DNA of 64,000 nucleotides from Saitoella complicata NRRL Y-17804 (lineage: Eukaryota > Ascomycota > Saitoellomycetes > Saitoellales > Saitoellaceae). Position numbers and translations under genes: made by a program. The first letter of the stretch is position 1. Every line of letters begins with the position of its first letter. Shown one piece after another: positions 28,653-39,538 of this stretch. The stretch covers positions 558,001 to 622,000 of the forward strand of contig NW_017566995.1 in assembly GCF_001661265.1 (NCBI RefSeq), given 5' to 3'. The notes beneath the pieces are model-generated. The model did no database searches. It worked only from the letters and a program-made list of their open reading frames with translations, and was not told where the DNA came from.

Positions 28653-28817
28653 TGCTGGTTGCTGGGCGTTTATTTGGACGCTTTGTATGCCGTACTTTGG
28701 AGATGCTGCACGGTACTTTTTTGGTGAGGTCCCGGTATGCGCTGTGCCACGAATTTGGGCGTTGTTACAGAGGCGTGCAGGCAAGGTCAAGGACGTGTGA
28801 AGTATACAGAAACGACA

Positions 28818-29261
28818 ATGGCAGAATCAAGAAGTGCGGTATGTATGCTCTCGTGCTGAACGTGTTGCCGATGTTAAATGGAGTGCAGGTGAACGAGCCC
28901 CTGGACCTCGTCCGTCTCTCGTTGGACGAGAAGGTTTACGTCAAGTTGCGCGGTGACAGAGAGTTGAGAGGGAGACTACACGTCCGTGCCCTGTTATAAC
29001 TCTGTCCTTTTCATAGCTAACCCAGAGCGAAGGCTTACGACGGACACATGAACCTTGTCCTCAGTGACGTTGACGAGACGATCACCGTGGTCGACACGGA
29101 TGTTGATGCTGGGATGGATGATGCTATCAGGGTATATTGTGTTGGTGCCTCTGGGTATATCAGTTGCTAACCCGGATTTACAGACTGTGAAGAAGCGATC
29201 TGAGATGTTGTTCGTGCGCGGAGACAGTGTCATCATGATTAGCCCACCAAAGGCTCAGTAA
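28818..29261 (+). CDS. LSM3: U6 snRNA-associated Sm-like protein LSm3
   Basis: Four small exons (28818-28838, 28889-28981, 29033-29131, 29184-29261) join in phase 0 over introns of 50, 51 and 52 nt, giving 96 residues, the usual LSm3 length. The first exon encodes only MAESRSA. Sm motif 1 reads [20 protein letters not shown] and continues across the splice as [16 protein letters not shown]; Sm motif 2 is [15 protein letters not shown]. The protein is part of the LSm1-7 decapping ring and the LSm2-8 U6 snRNA ring. Every intron is close to the minimum size seen in this window, and each has a CTAAC-like or TTAAA-like branch site near the acceptor. Confidence 0.94.
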
Positions 29262-29484
29262 GGAGCGAGTGAGGTTCAGACGGTGTACGCTGGCAGACGA
29301 AACGAACTACGGAACGTGTACGAGTACGCGAAGAGCGATTGTTGCTCTAGATACCATCGCGTAAGGAGGGAAGGAAGTACGTGCAAGCACGGGGCACCAT
29401 AGACGTGTTCGGAGATTCAAAAATCAGAGATTAGCATAACGCGATCTGATTTATCCATCTACCACAAATCTCTGTATAGGGTAT

Positions 29485-30426
29485 CTAATTGGCCAACTTC
29501 TCGTCGAGCTTCCACAACCCATTCAACACCTCCGCAACTGCATCCTCATCATTCCCCCTCCCACTAACCCACTTCGCAACCGCCTTCAACCCCTCATTCG
29601 CATTCGCGACAGCGACTCCGTACCCCGCTTCCCCGACCATCTCCAAATCATTATTCGCGTCACCAAAGGTCAGGGCGTGGGAAATATCAGTACCGTACAT
29701 GGAACAGACTTTGCGAAGGGTGGAGAGTTTGTCGGTGCCGAGGGGGAGGATCTCGAGATTTTCGGGTTGGGAGGCAATGGCGCGCGATCCGGCGGGCATG
29801 GCTTCGTGTTGGAGGAGTTCCTGTTCCAAGGCATCCCTCGTTGGTGGTGGGACCAAGTAGATGAACTTATTGACCTTCAGCTTTCCTGCCCTAACCGCCG
29901 CCTTCAAGGCCTCTAAATCCTCCGCACCCTTCCAGGCTTCCTTGCGAACGTCTTGTCCGTTTTGCCAGAACGAGGTTTTCGGCTCGCCGTACGCTTCGAG
30001 AGCGTGGATCATGGGCATATGAGTTGATGCGGCCCAGATTAAATCGCGAGAATAAATCACGAGCGAGCGATTCGTCCGGCACGCGTGGTCGATATACCAA
30101 CACACCACCTCAGCCTCCAACGTTGCCTCGTACAAAATCTCATACCACGGCACCGTCTCATCCTCGCTCCGCGGGAGGTACTTCACCAATAGACAACCGC
30201 CAGTGTGAATCGCCAATGAGCCAGAGGGGATGGGAAGATTCTTTGCGGCCCACGGAGCACGACCGGTGGCGATGACGAAAGGGAGTTGGGTTTGAGTGAG
30301 GAAGAGGGAAAGGAGGTGGGTTGTGCGTGGGGAGAGGGTGTGGTGGGAATTGAGGAGGGTGCCGTCCATGTCCGAGGCGACGAGATGGATGTCGGAGGGG
30401 TCGACGGGGGGACAAGAGGCTGACAT
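29485..30426 (-). CDS. HAD-superfamily hydrolase, Cof/YbjI type
   Basis: This intronless gene encodes 313 residues. Motif I is VASDMDGTLLNS (nucleophile Asp in DMDGT) near residue 18, motif II is PFVIATGRAPWAAKN, and motif IV is HALTFGDANNDLEMVGEAG near residue 265. Between them lies the C2-type cap domain, with KVNKFIYLVPP and DKLSTLRKVCSMYG just before motif IV. This architecture is that of Cof-type phosphatases acting on sugar phosphates, pyridoxal phosphate or FMN; the substrate cannot be assigned. The ATG at 30426 gives a compact start without a targeting signal, so it is probably cytosolic. Its 3' end faces LSM3. Confidence 0.9.
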   Translation of the reverse strand: MSASCPPVDPSDIHLVASDMDGTLLNSHHTLSPRTTHLLSLFLTQTQLPFVIATGRAPWAAKNLPIPSGSLAIHTGGCLLVKYLPRSEDETVPWYEILYEATLEAEVVCWYIDHACRTNRSLVIYSRDLIWAASTHMPMIHALEAYGEPKTSFWQNGQDVRKEAWKGAEDLEALKAAVRAGKLKVNKFIYLVPPPTRDALEQELLQHEAMPAGSRAIASQPENLEILPLGTDKLSTLRKVCSMYGTDISHALTFGDANNDLEMVGEAGYGVAVANANEGLKAVAKWVSGRGNDEDAVAEVLNGLWKLDEKLAN

Positions 30427-31748
30427 ATTCCTAATTCAAGAGAGAGTCTAGGAGTTGAGAGAGTGAATTGGGTTGGTGGAGTTGTTTTGGTTTGTCGTCG
30501 TTCTCGGGGAAAATGGCCTCGGTTGGACGCTGCGGTGCGCCCGCGGCCGCTCCGCACGGTCCGGATCCGCTGCAGGTCGGTCCGCGGAGAGACTGTGGAG
30601 TGCAGCGGCGAGAAACGGGCCGGAACGGAGCGAGGGTTTTCCAATGCTTGATATCACGGACCAAGGTGTTTGGCAACCTTGCAGTTTGGGGGTTTCTATG
30701 TTAATGGCGGCTTTTCTGGCTGGCGTTGTAGTTCCGTTTTCGTCGGTTCAAATCACACCGTGGGACTGCTCAAGTGTATCCGAACTTCCGAACCCATCCC
30801 CTAACCTCAAACAAATCCAAACATGGTGCGCAGTTGGGTCATCCGTTTGTTGTGCCCTGTCGTAACGCTATTTCTGCCCGCCGTCACGGTGCCAAGCTCG
30901 AAACCAATCGCACCCGCAACATTCACAATGATCATCTTGACTCGTAAAAGGAACATCACTGGCAGATCTGGTTCACTTCAGAATTGTTGTCTCACCTTTG
31001 AGTAAGTACACTGACTTTATCGGCTACTGCAGCACTCGTCTCTCTGAATGGTGCATGTCGCCGTGCGTGGGAAGCCAGCCAAGGCAAATGGAAATATCAC
31101 AGCAGGGGATCGTACTCCAGCTGGACCATGGCGAGAGTATAAAAACGAGCGAGTGTTCTGTACTGGGCATGATAGCCCAAGTCCGTTGCCGGTATCTGTC
31201 AAGTACTATGCCGAGTCTTACCAACGACGATCACGCCTACAGCCACGAATAGGCCTATCGAATCGTTGGAATGTTGATGAGAGGATATGATCAAGCTAAT
31301 TAGCGTCTGAATCAAAGAAAAGAGCCCACTACTACCGTTTAGTGCCCTATGAATGACCACGAAAGTGCCGGAGCTGTACAAAGGCACAACCGAATGAAGG
31401 CATTTGGTCCACCAGCGTGCGAAACCCCAAGACAAAGTTACGTGACTTCCCTATAGCTAGTAAAGTTCGTGCTTCCAAAACAGCATTCACACCGGTGTTT
31501 TGACTAATGAGGACAAACACCGTCAGCTATCCTAAGATTCGCGGCCACCTGTTACGCGATTGTTTGCACGGTTGGGCTTCACAAAGATCGACACAATCGA
31601 CACAAAACCAAAATACTAGATTTAGAGCAAAAAACAAGAGATGTCTAAACATACTATCTAGACGCTGATATGCCAAAAGCAAAACTCCACCTACCCATCC
31701 CATCCCTTCCCTTCCCACACCCCAATCATCCCCCCTCAAAATGGCCCC
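30427..31748. other. 1.3-kb gene-poor region
   Basis: This is the longest stretch without a supported gene outside 25.5-27.1 kb. A GC-rich segment next to the HAD hydrolase start (30530-30620) is followed by AT-richer sequence. Two short hydrophobic frames stand out: plus 30823-31005 (MVRSWVIRLLCPVVTLFLPA) and minus 31199-31435 (contains SIGLFVAVGVIVVGK). Neither shows a family signature or clear partner exons. They may be remnants of a membrane or secreted protein gene, or chance. Confidence 0.4.
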
Positions 31749-32953
31749 CTAAAGGAAATTCCCAATCCCACTCCCCGGCGGCCCACCCCCTCCCCTCCCA
31801 CCCGCACTAATTCCCCCCCTACTGCCCCCGTCTCCACCCGCAACCTTAACCCCCGGCCTAACCCCCAACCTAAAAACCGGCTCCGCCCCCTCCCTCTGCA
31901 ACTGCTGAAACAACAACAACGGCTTCTCCTCATCCCTCAACAACCTCTCCACCTGCTGCATCTTCGGCGTCGGCGCTCCAGACAACGACGGCGTGGTGGG
32001 CGGAGGGGTATAGACGATGTAGAGGGCGTAGTCGTTGGGTGAGCCGGTTATGCGGTATCGACGGAGTGCGGCGGGGAGGACGCGGGAACAGGGGTCGTCG
32101 AGGGAAACGCGGAAGGACTTGAAGGCGTCTGGGATGTCTTTTGAGGTGGAGGCGGAGGCGGAGGCTGAGGGGGGGGAGGAGTAGGTTGAGACGGAGGTTG
32201 AGGGGAGAGAGGCTGTGGTTGAGAGGGAGGGTGTTGAGGTTGAGGATGTTAGGCCGAGGGGTTGGTGTGCGTTTGCGACGGCGGTGTTGAGTGGTGGTGG
32301 GGGCTTTGGTCGTCGTGGGGGTGGTGGGCTACTCACGCCGAGTCCGTCGACGCCGCGGGCACGGGAGGTGGTTGCGCTACGGCCGATACCTGCTGCTGCT
32401 GAGGGTGCGACGTCGGGGACTCCTCCGGGCGTGGGTAATGGCATCCTCTCCTTCGCCATCCTAAAAACCGGCAACAACTCCTCCCTTAGCTTCGCGAGTT
32501 GTTCACCAAGCTTCTGCATCCCACCCTCCACCCCCGCAATCCGCTCATCCCTCATCCTCATCCCCGCCTGCAACCATGCTAGGTCCGGATCCCCACTCAT
32601 CGCACCCGTTCCGTCCAGCACGGAGGTGGCGGGGATGAAGTGGTGTGATTCGATGGGGATGTCGTGTGTTACTTTTATTTGGTAGATTGCTTTTAGGAGG
32701 TGGAGGCGGTGGCCGACGGATGTGACGCCGAGGTCTTTGAGGGAGGAGTGGTCGAGGTGGACGAGGATTTCGCCGGTTATCCCGTTCTCTATCCTCAAAG
32801 GGTTAGTATTGAAGTCAGTGGGGGTGAATGCTGGGACGAACCTGTGAAGGACGGGGCGTATTTCTCGTAGTTGAGTGCGCCGAGCCAGGAGGAGACTTGG
32901 TCGACGGTCCAGTCGGTGATTAACTCGCTTTGGCTCAGTGTTGGTGAGTCCAT
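31749..32953 (-). CDS. STE50: Ste50-like adaptor (SAM + Ras-association domains)
   Basis: Exon 1 (32842-32953) and exon 2 (31749-32788) join over a 53-nt intron (GTTCGT...ATAG) to give 383 residues. Splicing restores a SAM domain at about residues 10-75: DWTVDQVSSWLGALNYEKYA, then FTENGITGEILVHLDHSSL and LGVTSVGHRLHLLKAI. A Ser/Pro-rich linker follows, and a Ras-association domain lies at about 245-345 (KSFRVSLDDPCSRVLPAALR, then DYALYIVY and LLRDEEKPLLLFQQLQ). Ste50 binds the Ste11 MAPKKK through SAM and Cdc42/Opy2 partners through RA, linking surface signals to MAPK cascades. The C-terminal tail is Gly/Pro-rich and ends in GIGNFL. A near-acceptor 3-4 nt upstream would bring a stop into frame, which supports the splice chosen. 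Head-to-head with PIF1. Confidence 0.9.
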
Positions 32954-33191
32954 CTGGTCTGTCGTTGTCGTGTCCTGCACGGGGCATCAACGGTATTGTT
33001 GTTCTGATCTTCCCTCTTCCTGAGGAGTTCGCTTGCTGCTTTGGTGTAGAGGTCCAAGCGGCCGGCTCCCTGCAGCTGTGCCCTGCACTTTACGCGCCCA
33101 ATTCTAAAGGCGACTTCGAAGTTGAGCTTCGAGCAAACAACTGCAGCAACAACCGACAAACGTCCAAACAGCAACACTGGCCTAGGGGTGT

Positions 33192-36047
33192 ATGCTCGTC
33201 CGTCTCATTCATTATACTCGAACGCGTGGAACATCATCATCAGTTTGTGCTCCCTCGTCGACGTCAGGATTGAGGAGAATGTTCCACCGTGCTGCCTCCG
33301 CTGCGCAGGCGAGTGCGAGTCAGAGTTCGCAACAACGAAATGGAGGACAGAGGACGTTGCCGTTTGGGTCTGGTTCGGGATCACAGCAGGCAAAGTCGGA
33401 TTTGGATGCCATGAAGGCGGCACCACTCGCTCCGTCTCAGAATTCGGGAGGAGGAGTCAAGAAGGGCCTCTTTGCGGGTGGAGGGATGTGTAATACGAAT
33501 GCGTTCAGGGATGAGGTAGAGAACTATGCACAGTATGGAGTCGAGTTCAACGAGGCGGATTTCGACGATGATCTGGATTTGGATTTCTCGGTACCGACGC
33601 CGAAGGTGAGGAGGATTGCGAATCCCCCGCCGCCTCAGCAGCAGCCCAGATTACCGTTCATGAATGCTGGTCAACAACCGCCATCAGCACCACCAGCACC
33701 ACCAGCACCACGACAACAACAGCAACGGGAAGCTCCACCACCCCCATACTCGAAATACGAACTACCACGGCCTCCGGCACCACTACCCAGCATGAACCAA
33801 CCCATCCCGCCATCACCTCTTCACCCCTCGCCGGCACGTGGAGCCGGGGTACCGAGTAGCTCCGCACCATTCGAGTGGTCGAGTTCACCGCAACATCACC
33901 AAACTGCGACGGTATTACAACGACGACCACCGAGTCAGGGACAGAGGAGGGTTGGGTTGAGTCGTGGTGGTCCGGCTCCAGGGTTTAAGCCGCCGAGTAT
34001 GGTGCCGAAGCCTGTCGAGGTCGAATTGAAGCGGGAGGGAAGTCTGGTTACGCCGGTGAAGAAGGAAAAGGCGCCAAGGACGTTACCGTGGGAGACGAAG
34101 AATCGTGATGCGGGTGGTGTGCAACAGTCAATCCAGCAGCGAACTCTGAGTCACCAGGCTAGATCCCGAGCCGACCCACAAGTCAAGGATGAGCGTACGG
34201 CGTTGAATTCGAGTCCGGCTGTGCAACCGGAGGCGCGTACTGTTGCGGCTGGAGCCGAGAAACGTGCGTATCCCTGGGAGAAGAGTATGAGCGCGATTCA
34301 GGCTGAGAAGACGACTTTGAAGAAGAAGAGGGCGGCGGAGGCTATGGTTAAGAATGAGGAAGCTGCAGCTGCTGTGAAGGACGAGGGGGCGGAGAACAAG
34401 GCTAAGGTCGGGAGGGAGACTGTGACCATGAAGGATAAATCTCGCAATGTACCCGGGATTTTCTTGTCACAAGAGCAGAGGGGTGTCATTGACCTCGTGT
34501 TGAATCAGAAGAAGAGTGTGTTCTTTACTGGATCGGCTGGAACGGGTAAATCTGTGTTGTTGAGGGAGTTGATTTCGGAGTTGAAGAGGTCTTATAAGAA
34601 GAGTTCGGATTCGATTGCGGTTACGGCGAGTACGGGGTTGGCTGCGTGCAATATCGGTGGTACCACACTGCATTCCTTTGCTGGTATCGGATTGGGGAAG
34701 GAGTCGGTAGCTGATCTCGTGAAGAAGATCAAGAAGAATAAGAAAGCTGCGACGAGGTGGATGCGGACAAAGGTCTTGATCGTGGATGAGATTTCGATGG
34801 TTGATGCGGATTTGTTCGATAAACTCGAGGAATTGGCGAGGACACTGAGGAATAATACGAGGCCGTTTGGTGGGATTCAGTTGGTTATGTGTGGTGATTT
34901 CTTCCAGTTACCGCCTGTCCCCGACGCGAACAAACAAGCCAAGTTTACGTTCGAGGCGAAGAGTTGGAAGGAGGCGATTGGACACACGATTGCGCTTACC
35001 CAAGTTTTCAGGCAGAAGGATCAGGATTTCGTGGATATGCTGAATGAAATGAGGATGGGGAAGTTGACGCAGAAGACTGTGGTTGCGTTTCAGGCGTTGT
35101 CGAGGGCTAGGAACTGGGGGGATGGGTTGGAGCCCACGGAGTTGTTTCCGACGAGGTGGGAGGTCGATAATGCAAATACCACGCGGTTGAGGCAGTTGAG
35201 TGGTGAAGCCCGGACATTCAATGCGATGGATACGGGTTCGGTGACGGATAAGGCGATGAGGGATAAGTTGTTGGCGTCGTGTATGGCACCGCCTGTGTTG
35301 GAGTTGAAGATGGGTGCGCAGGTTATGTTGATCAAGAATGTTGATGAACAGCTTGTGAATGGATCTTTGGGGAAGGTGATTGGGTATATGAACGAGAAGA
35401 CGTTTCAGACGTGGCAGGATGAGTGTCCAGATGATGATCCGTTCGGGCTTGGAGAGGAGAGCGATGGGGAGAATCCGTCGAAGAAGAGGAAGAGGGCCAA
35501 GGTGCAGATGTTGCAGAGTATGGCTACTACGGGGAAGCTGTGGCCACTCGTGAGGTTTGAGGTGGCGAATGGTGCTTCGCGCGATTTCTTGTGTCAACCG
35601 GAAAGTTGGAAAGTCGAGTTACCGAACGGCGATGTCCAAGCTCAGAGATCGCAGGTTCCCTTGCTTTTGGCATGGGCGATGTCGATTCACAAGAGTCAGG
35701 GACAAACGCTCGAACGTGTCAAGGTTGATCTGGGGAGGGTGTTTGAGAAGGGACAGGCGTATGTCGCGTTGTCGCGTGCGACGTCTCAGGCGGGGTTGCA
35801 GGTGTTGAGGTTTCAGGCGAGTAAGGTTATGGCGCACCCGAAGGTGTCGGCGTTTTACCGGAGCTTGATGAATATCACTGGGCCGAGTAAGGTGATTGCG
35901 GCTACTTTGAAGGATGACAAGAGGCAGCAGCGGATGGAGTTGGATTTGATGCAGATGGCGGACATGGTGGGGCCTAGGGCTGCAAAGCGATTGATAGATG
36001 ACGAGTACAACGACGACGAGGAAGCGATGAGGGAGTTTGATGATTGA
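33192..36047 (+). CDS. PIF1: Pif1-family 5'-3' DNA helicase
   Basis: This intronless gene of 951 codons has a long, low-complexity Pro/Gln-rich N-terminal third. The superfamily 1B helicase core begins at about residue 430: motif [18 protein letters not shown] near 445-460, motif Ia [20 protein letters not shown], motif [18 protein letters not shown], motif [17 protein letters not shown], and motifs [20 protein letters not shown] and [20 protein letters not shown]. Pif1 unwinds G-quadruplexes and RNA-DNA hybrids, limits telomerase and maintains mtDNA. Two in-frame ATGs at 33192 and 33279 fit the yeast arrangement, in which the first start gives a mitochondrial form and the second a nuclear form. 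The first 29 residues contain several Arg and no acidic residue. I annotate the longer form. Confidence 0.95.
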   Translation: MLVRLIHYTRTRGTSSSVCAPSSTSGLRRMFHRAASAAQASASQSSQQRNGGQRTLPFGSGSGSQQAKSDLDAMKAAPLAPSQNSGGGVKKGLFAGGGMCNTNAFRDEVENYAQYGVEFNEADFDDDLDLDFSVPTPKVRRIANPPPPQQQPRLPFMNAGQQPPSAPPAPPAPRQQQQREAPPPPYSKYELPRPPAPLPSMNQPIPPSPLHPSPARGAGVPSSSAPFEWSSSPQHHQTATVLQRRPPSQGQRRVGLSRGGPAPGFKPPSMVPKPVEVELKREGSLVTPVKKEKAPRTLPWETKNRDAGGVQQSIQQRTLSHQARSRADPQVKDERTALNSSPAVQPEARTVAAGAEKRAYPWEKSMSAIQAEKTTLKKKRAAEAMVKNEEAAAAVKDEGAENKAKVGRETVTMKDKSRNVPGIFLSQEQRGVIDLVLNQKKSVFFTGSAGTGKSVLLRELISELKRSYKKSSDSIAVTASTGLAACNIGGTTLHSFAGIGLGKESVADLVKKIKKNKKAATRWMRTKVLIVDEISMVDADLFDKLEELARTLRNNTRPFGGIQLVMCGDFFQLPPVPDANKQAKFTFEAKSWKEAIGHTIALTQVFRQKDQDFVDMLNEMRMGKLTQKTVVAFQALSRARNWGDGLEPTELFPTRWEVDNANTTRLRQLSGEARTFNAMDTGSVTDKAMRDKLLASCMAPPVLELKMGAQVMLIKNVDEQLVNGSLGKVIGYMNEKTFQTWQDECPDDDPFGLGEESDGENPSKKRKRAKVQMLQSMATTGKLWPLVRFEVANGASRDFLCQPESWKVELPNGDVQAQRSQVPLLLAWAMSIHKSQGQTLERVKVDLGRVFEKGQAYVALSRATSQAGLQVLRFQASKVMAHPKVSAFYRSLMNITGPSKVIAATLKDDKRQQRMELDLMQMADMVGPRAAKRLIDDEYNDDEEAMREFDD

Positions 36048-36343
36048 TCCAGTCAATCGGTTTGCTTAGGCGGCGTTTGGGAGTTCATATTGGGTTTATT
36101 TACACATATGTACATACATCGTAGACACACACACATATCTTCGGTTCACCATCTTATCGTATCACATACACGTCCAGTGCCTGTTCAGTGCGTGTGGGCC
36201 TGGCACATCTGAATTTTTGTTGGTTCCGCTGTTTTTGGCACTAGGGCCAGATTTCGAGGCACACGCTCCGGGAGGTCCTCGGAGTCAGACTTTGTGAGAA
36301 CCAGCCCATCAACCCTCCTCGATCCACTTCTCCATCGTCAACG

Positions 36344-38079
36344 ATGTTCAGATCCGCTGCTGCTCGCGCCGCTTTCAGGGCTCCTTCCGCTGCCCGCCAG
36401 ATCGCTCGCAGATGGAACACCACTGCTGCTCCCGTCGAGCCCGTGCCCGTGAAGAAGGCCGGTTTCTTCAAGAAGGCGTGGAGGGCGACCTACATCTCCG
36501 CCATCGTCGGTGCCGGTGCTTTCGCGTACGGTACGTGTCAATCGATCCAGGCTTTGGTTCATGAAGCCGCTTGGAGGATGACGTGTGGCTGATCAGTGTT
36601 TGCGATCTTACAGTTATCTACGATGACCGTCACCCCGAGAACCAGCTTCCTGCCGACCCCAGCAAGAAGACCCTTGTTGTCCTCGGATCTGGATGGGCGT
36701 CCACTTCTTTGTTGAAGTCTTTGGACACTGAGAACTACAACGTCGTTGTTGTCTCTCCCCGCAACTACTTCTTGTTCACTCCTCTCCTTCCTTCCACTCC
36801 TACCGGTACCATTGAGCTCCGCTCTATCATGCAGCCTATCCGTCACATCCTCCGTCACAAGAAGGCTGCTGTCAACTTCTTCGAGGCCGAGGCTACCGAG
36901 ATCGACCACGAGAACAAGATCCTCAAGATCCGCGACAACTCCGATGTCACCGGTGACGTGAAGGAGAACTCCATCAAGTACGACTACCTCGTCGTTGGAT
37001 GTGGTGCCGAGACCCAGACTTTCGGTATCCCCGGTGTTGAGGAGTTCGGTTGCTTCTTGAAGGAGATCTGGGATGCCCAGAAGATCCGTACCAGGATCAT
37101 GGACTGTGTTGAGGCCGCTTTGTTCAAGGACCAGACTCCCGAGGAGAAGAAGAGGTTGTTGCACACCGTTGTCGTCGGTGGTGGACCTACTGGTATTGAG
37201 TTCGCCGCTGAGTTGGCTGACTTCCTCGAGGAGGACTTGAGGAGGTGGTACCCCGAGATCAAAGACGATTACCAGGTTACCCTCATTGAGGCCATGACCA
37301 ACGTTCTCCCCATGTTCTCCAAGAAGTTGATTCAGTACACCGAGGACACCTTCGCTGAGCAGAACATCACCATCCACACCAAGACCATGGTCAAGAGCGT
37401 TGACGAGAAGTACATCTCCGTCTCCGTCACCAAGCCCGACGGTACCTCTGAGCTCCAGAAGATCCCTTACGGTCTTCTCGTCTGGGCCGGTGGTAACAAG
37501 CCCCGCAAGGTCGTCGTTGACATCATGAAGAAGTTGCCCGCTCAGAAGAACGCTCGTCGTGGTCTCTCTGTCAACGACTACCTCGTCGTTGAGGGTTGCG
37601 AGGGTATCTGGGCGTTGGGTGATGCTTCCCAGACCAAGTACGCTCCTACTGCCCAGGTTGCTGCCCAGCAGGGTGCTTACCTCGGTCGTCTCTTCAACTC
37701 CATGGCCAGGACTCACTCCTTGGAGGCTGATATTGCCTACCTCCAGTCCCAGCTCGCCGTCACCCCCGTCGACGCCCCCGCCCGCGCCGGTCTCGAGGCT
37801 GAGTTGGAGGCCGTTGGAAAGGCCTTGTCTCGCACTAAGCAGATGTCTCCTTTCCACTACTCTCACCAGGGTTCCTTGGCCTACATCGGTTCCGACAAGG
37901 CTATCGCTGACTTGCAGCTCCCCTTCATGAAGGACTTGTTCTCCTCTGGTGGTGCCGCTACCTACCTCTTCTGGCGCTCCGCCTACGTTTCTAACTTGTT
38001 CTCTTTGAGAAACAAGACTCTTGTCGTTTTCGATTGGGTGAAGGTTAAGATGTTCGGACGTGATGTTTCCCGCGAGTAA
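36344..38079 (+). CDS. External/alternative NADH:ubiquinone oxidoreductase (NDH-2)
   Basis: Exon 1 (36344-36530) and exon 2 (36614-38079) join over an 83-nt intron into 550 residues. The N-terminus (MFRSAAARAAFRAPSAARQI ARR) is a strong mitochondrial presequence followed by a hydrophobic segment (TYISAIVGAGAFAY). The FAD-binding fold GSGWAS is at 87-92 and the NADH-binding fold GGGPTG at about 251-256. WALGDAS and APTAQVAAQQG mark the quinone-side flavin motif, and a C-terminal amphipathic stretch ends the protein. No EF-hand is present; an alanine-rich insertion occupies the region near residue 400. The enzyme oxidises NADH without pumping protons on the inner membrane, on the cytosolic face in Nde-type proteins; orientation is inferred from the transmembrane segment. 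Codon use is strongly biased to C/G-ending codons, implying high expression. Confidence 0.93.
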
Positions 38080-38510
38080 GCATATCCGATACAAAAATAG
38101 GCGGATGGGGATTGATATGAGGAAGGGGATCGAAGAGGGTCGATAAGATGCAAAGATTGCCGGTGCACGGGCATGGCATGGGATGGAGTTTCAGTTACAG
38201 GGCTGCGTTTGTTATGGTTGGACGGGATCGGGATATTATATAAAATTAGGGATACGGGAGGACGAGTTGTGAAAAGGTCACTCGTCCTGGACGTGGATAC
38301 CATATGTACATATTATACAGGACCATTCTTTTGACTATCTTCTTGTCCCTTTCTTTCTCTTTCGGTTGCTGGTATGTGCCGTTGTAATGGCCGGTCCCTG
38401 GCAATGCCGTTTGTACCTTTATACGGCAGCTGTCAAGTCATCTTGACGTATGTACGTTAGCTGTGGGTGCACAGATCACTCTCGACCGTCGTCGATATCA
38501 TCTCGCTGAA
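38080..38510. other. Intergenic region
   Basis: About 430 bp between the NADH dehydrogenase and the F-box-like gene. It contains AT-rich 3' UTR-like sequence (TATTATATAAAATTAGGG near 38235) and the downstream promoter. No gene is seen. Confidence 0.4.
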
Positions 38511-39278
38511 ATGACTGTCACTCTCCCACCTGAGCTGGTCAGCCAGATCCTTGTCCACCTGGCGCACACAGATCCTCTCACTCTTCTTTTCTCCGCCCGG
38601 CATACTTCGAGAGACTTCAGAGACTACATCGACAGAACGATTATCCCGCGCCTCCTACCACAATGTACATTCTCTTTCGAAGCGGGGTATGGGTCAGTCC
38701 GGACAGACAACCGGGTCGTAGTCGAAGCCGACTTCCACTTCATCTCGTACGATAAGGCATATGGACGAGCAACGTTCGGTGTGAAAGAGGAAGAGGTGAC
38801 GAAGTATCTCAAGGATGAGTTCATGGAGGCTGTGAAGAGCGGGAAGGTGCATATCACTGCTGCGTACTCGTTATGGGCTAGTGATGAAGATGTGATGAGT
38901 GTATGGGTGGAGTGGGATTCGTTGAGCTTGACGGTCGATGCGGTTGATCTGTTACGAACGATCATGAGAGATACGTACAAAATTAATCGTCTCCTCCCAG
39001 GTACTGCGGAGCGAGAAGAAGCTATTGTTACGTCCTGGGAGCAAAAGCTGGATGAGGGTCTCGTGACGGGTGTGAAGGATGTAGAGAAATTGTATCAGGC
39101 GTATGATCAAGGAGCCGAGATTCGGAGAAGAGTGAGGCAGAAGAGGTTACCAGCACAGAAAGCAGATGAGAATGGATTCCAACGACAGGAGCATTTGAGG
39201 TTCTTTAGGGCTTTGGAGAGGTATCAGGAGAGGTTGGTGTTTATGCACACGAAGCCAAAGGCACCTGCGGATGCCTGA
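38511..39278 (+). CDS. F-box-like domain protein, function unknown
   Basis: This intronless gene of 255 codons begins at the ATG at 38511. The first 40 residues, VTLPPELVSQILVHLAHTDP followed by LTLLFSARHTSRDFRDYI, have the F-box pattern (L-P-x-E-L-x-x-x-I-L). The rest (about 50-255) is a mixed alpha/beta region with many charged residues and a helical, Arg/Gln-rich C-terminus that may form a coiled coil. I recognise no substrate-binding repeat. It is probably an SCF ubiquitin-ligase receptor of the fast-evolving fungal type. The open frame extends 16 codons upstream, but only through a non-ATG codon. Confidence 0.72.
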   Translation: MTVTLPPELVSQILVHLAHTDPLTLLFSARHTSRDFRDYIDRTIIPRLLPQCTFSFEAGYGSVRTDNRVVVEADFHFISYDKAYGRATFGVKEEEVTKYLKDEFMEAVKSGKVHITAAYSLWASDEDVMSVWVEWDSLSLTVDAVDLLRTIMRDTYKINRLLPGTAEREEAIVTSWEQKLDEGLVTGVKDVEKLYQAYDQGAEIRRRVRQKRLPAQKADENGFQRQEHLRFFRALERYQERLVFMHTKPKAPADA

Positions 39279-39538
39279 CGTTATCTGGAAAAGGCATGGG
39301 TGAAGTCGCAGTTCGTTGCAATAAGAAGACCCGAGGATGACTGCCCACGTCAAGTGCCATCTAGTCTTTTCGAGCATGCGGCCCTCGTACAGTGCATAAG
39401 CCCGCGGGACACGCAACTTCGAGCTTGAAGGATCACACTTGGAACGGAAGTCAAGGCGATCTGTGGAACAGAGAAAGGGACAAATAATGTATCACGTAAC
39501 ACTTGCGTGAATTGACTTCTAGATGCTGCTCCTATGAC

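Noticed and set aside
30530-30620. GC-rich block as a possible structured RNA or regulatory island
   Set aside because: It lies just upstream of a gene start, and no paired stem, tRNA box or repeat structure was convincing by eye.
31017-31435. Possible membrane-protein gene on the minus strand
   Set aside because: Two short hydrophobic frames occur, but with no family signature, no phase-compatible splice and no plausible start. Reported only as a gene-poor region.
36559-38094. A 511-codon open frame antisense to the NADH dehydrogenase
   Set aside because: It mirrors an intact, conserved gene with strongly C/G-ending codons, which removes stop codons from the opposite strand. The translation is repetitive Gly/Leu/Val/Asp-rich and matches no family.
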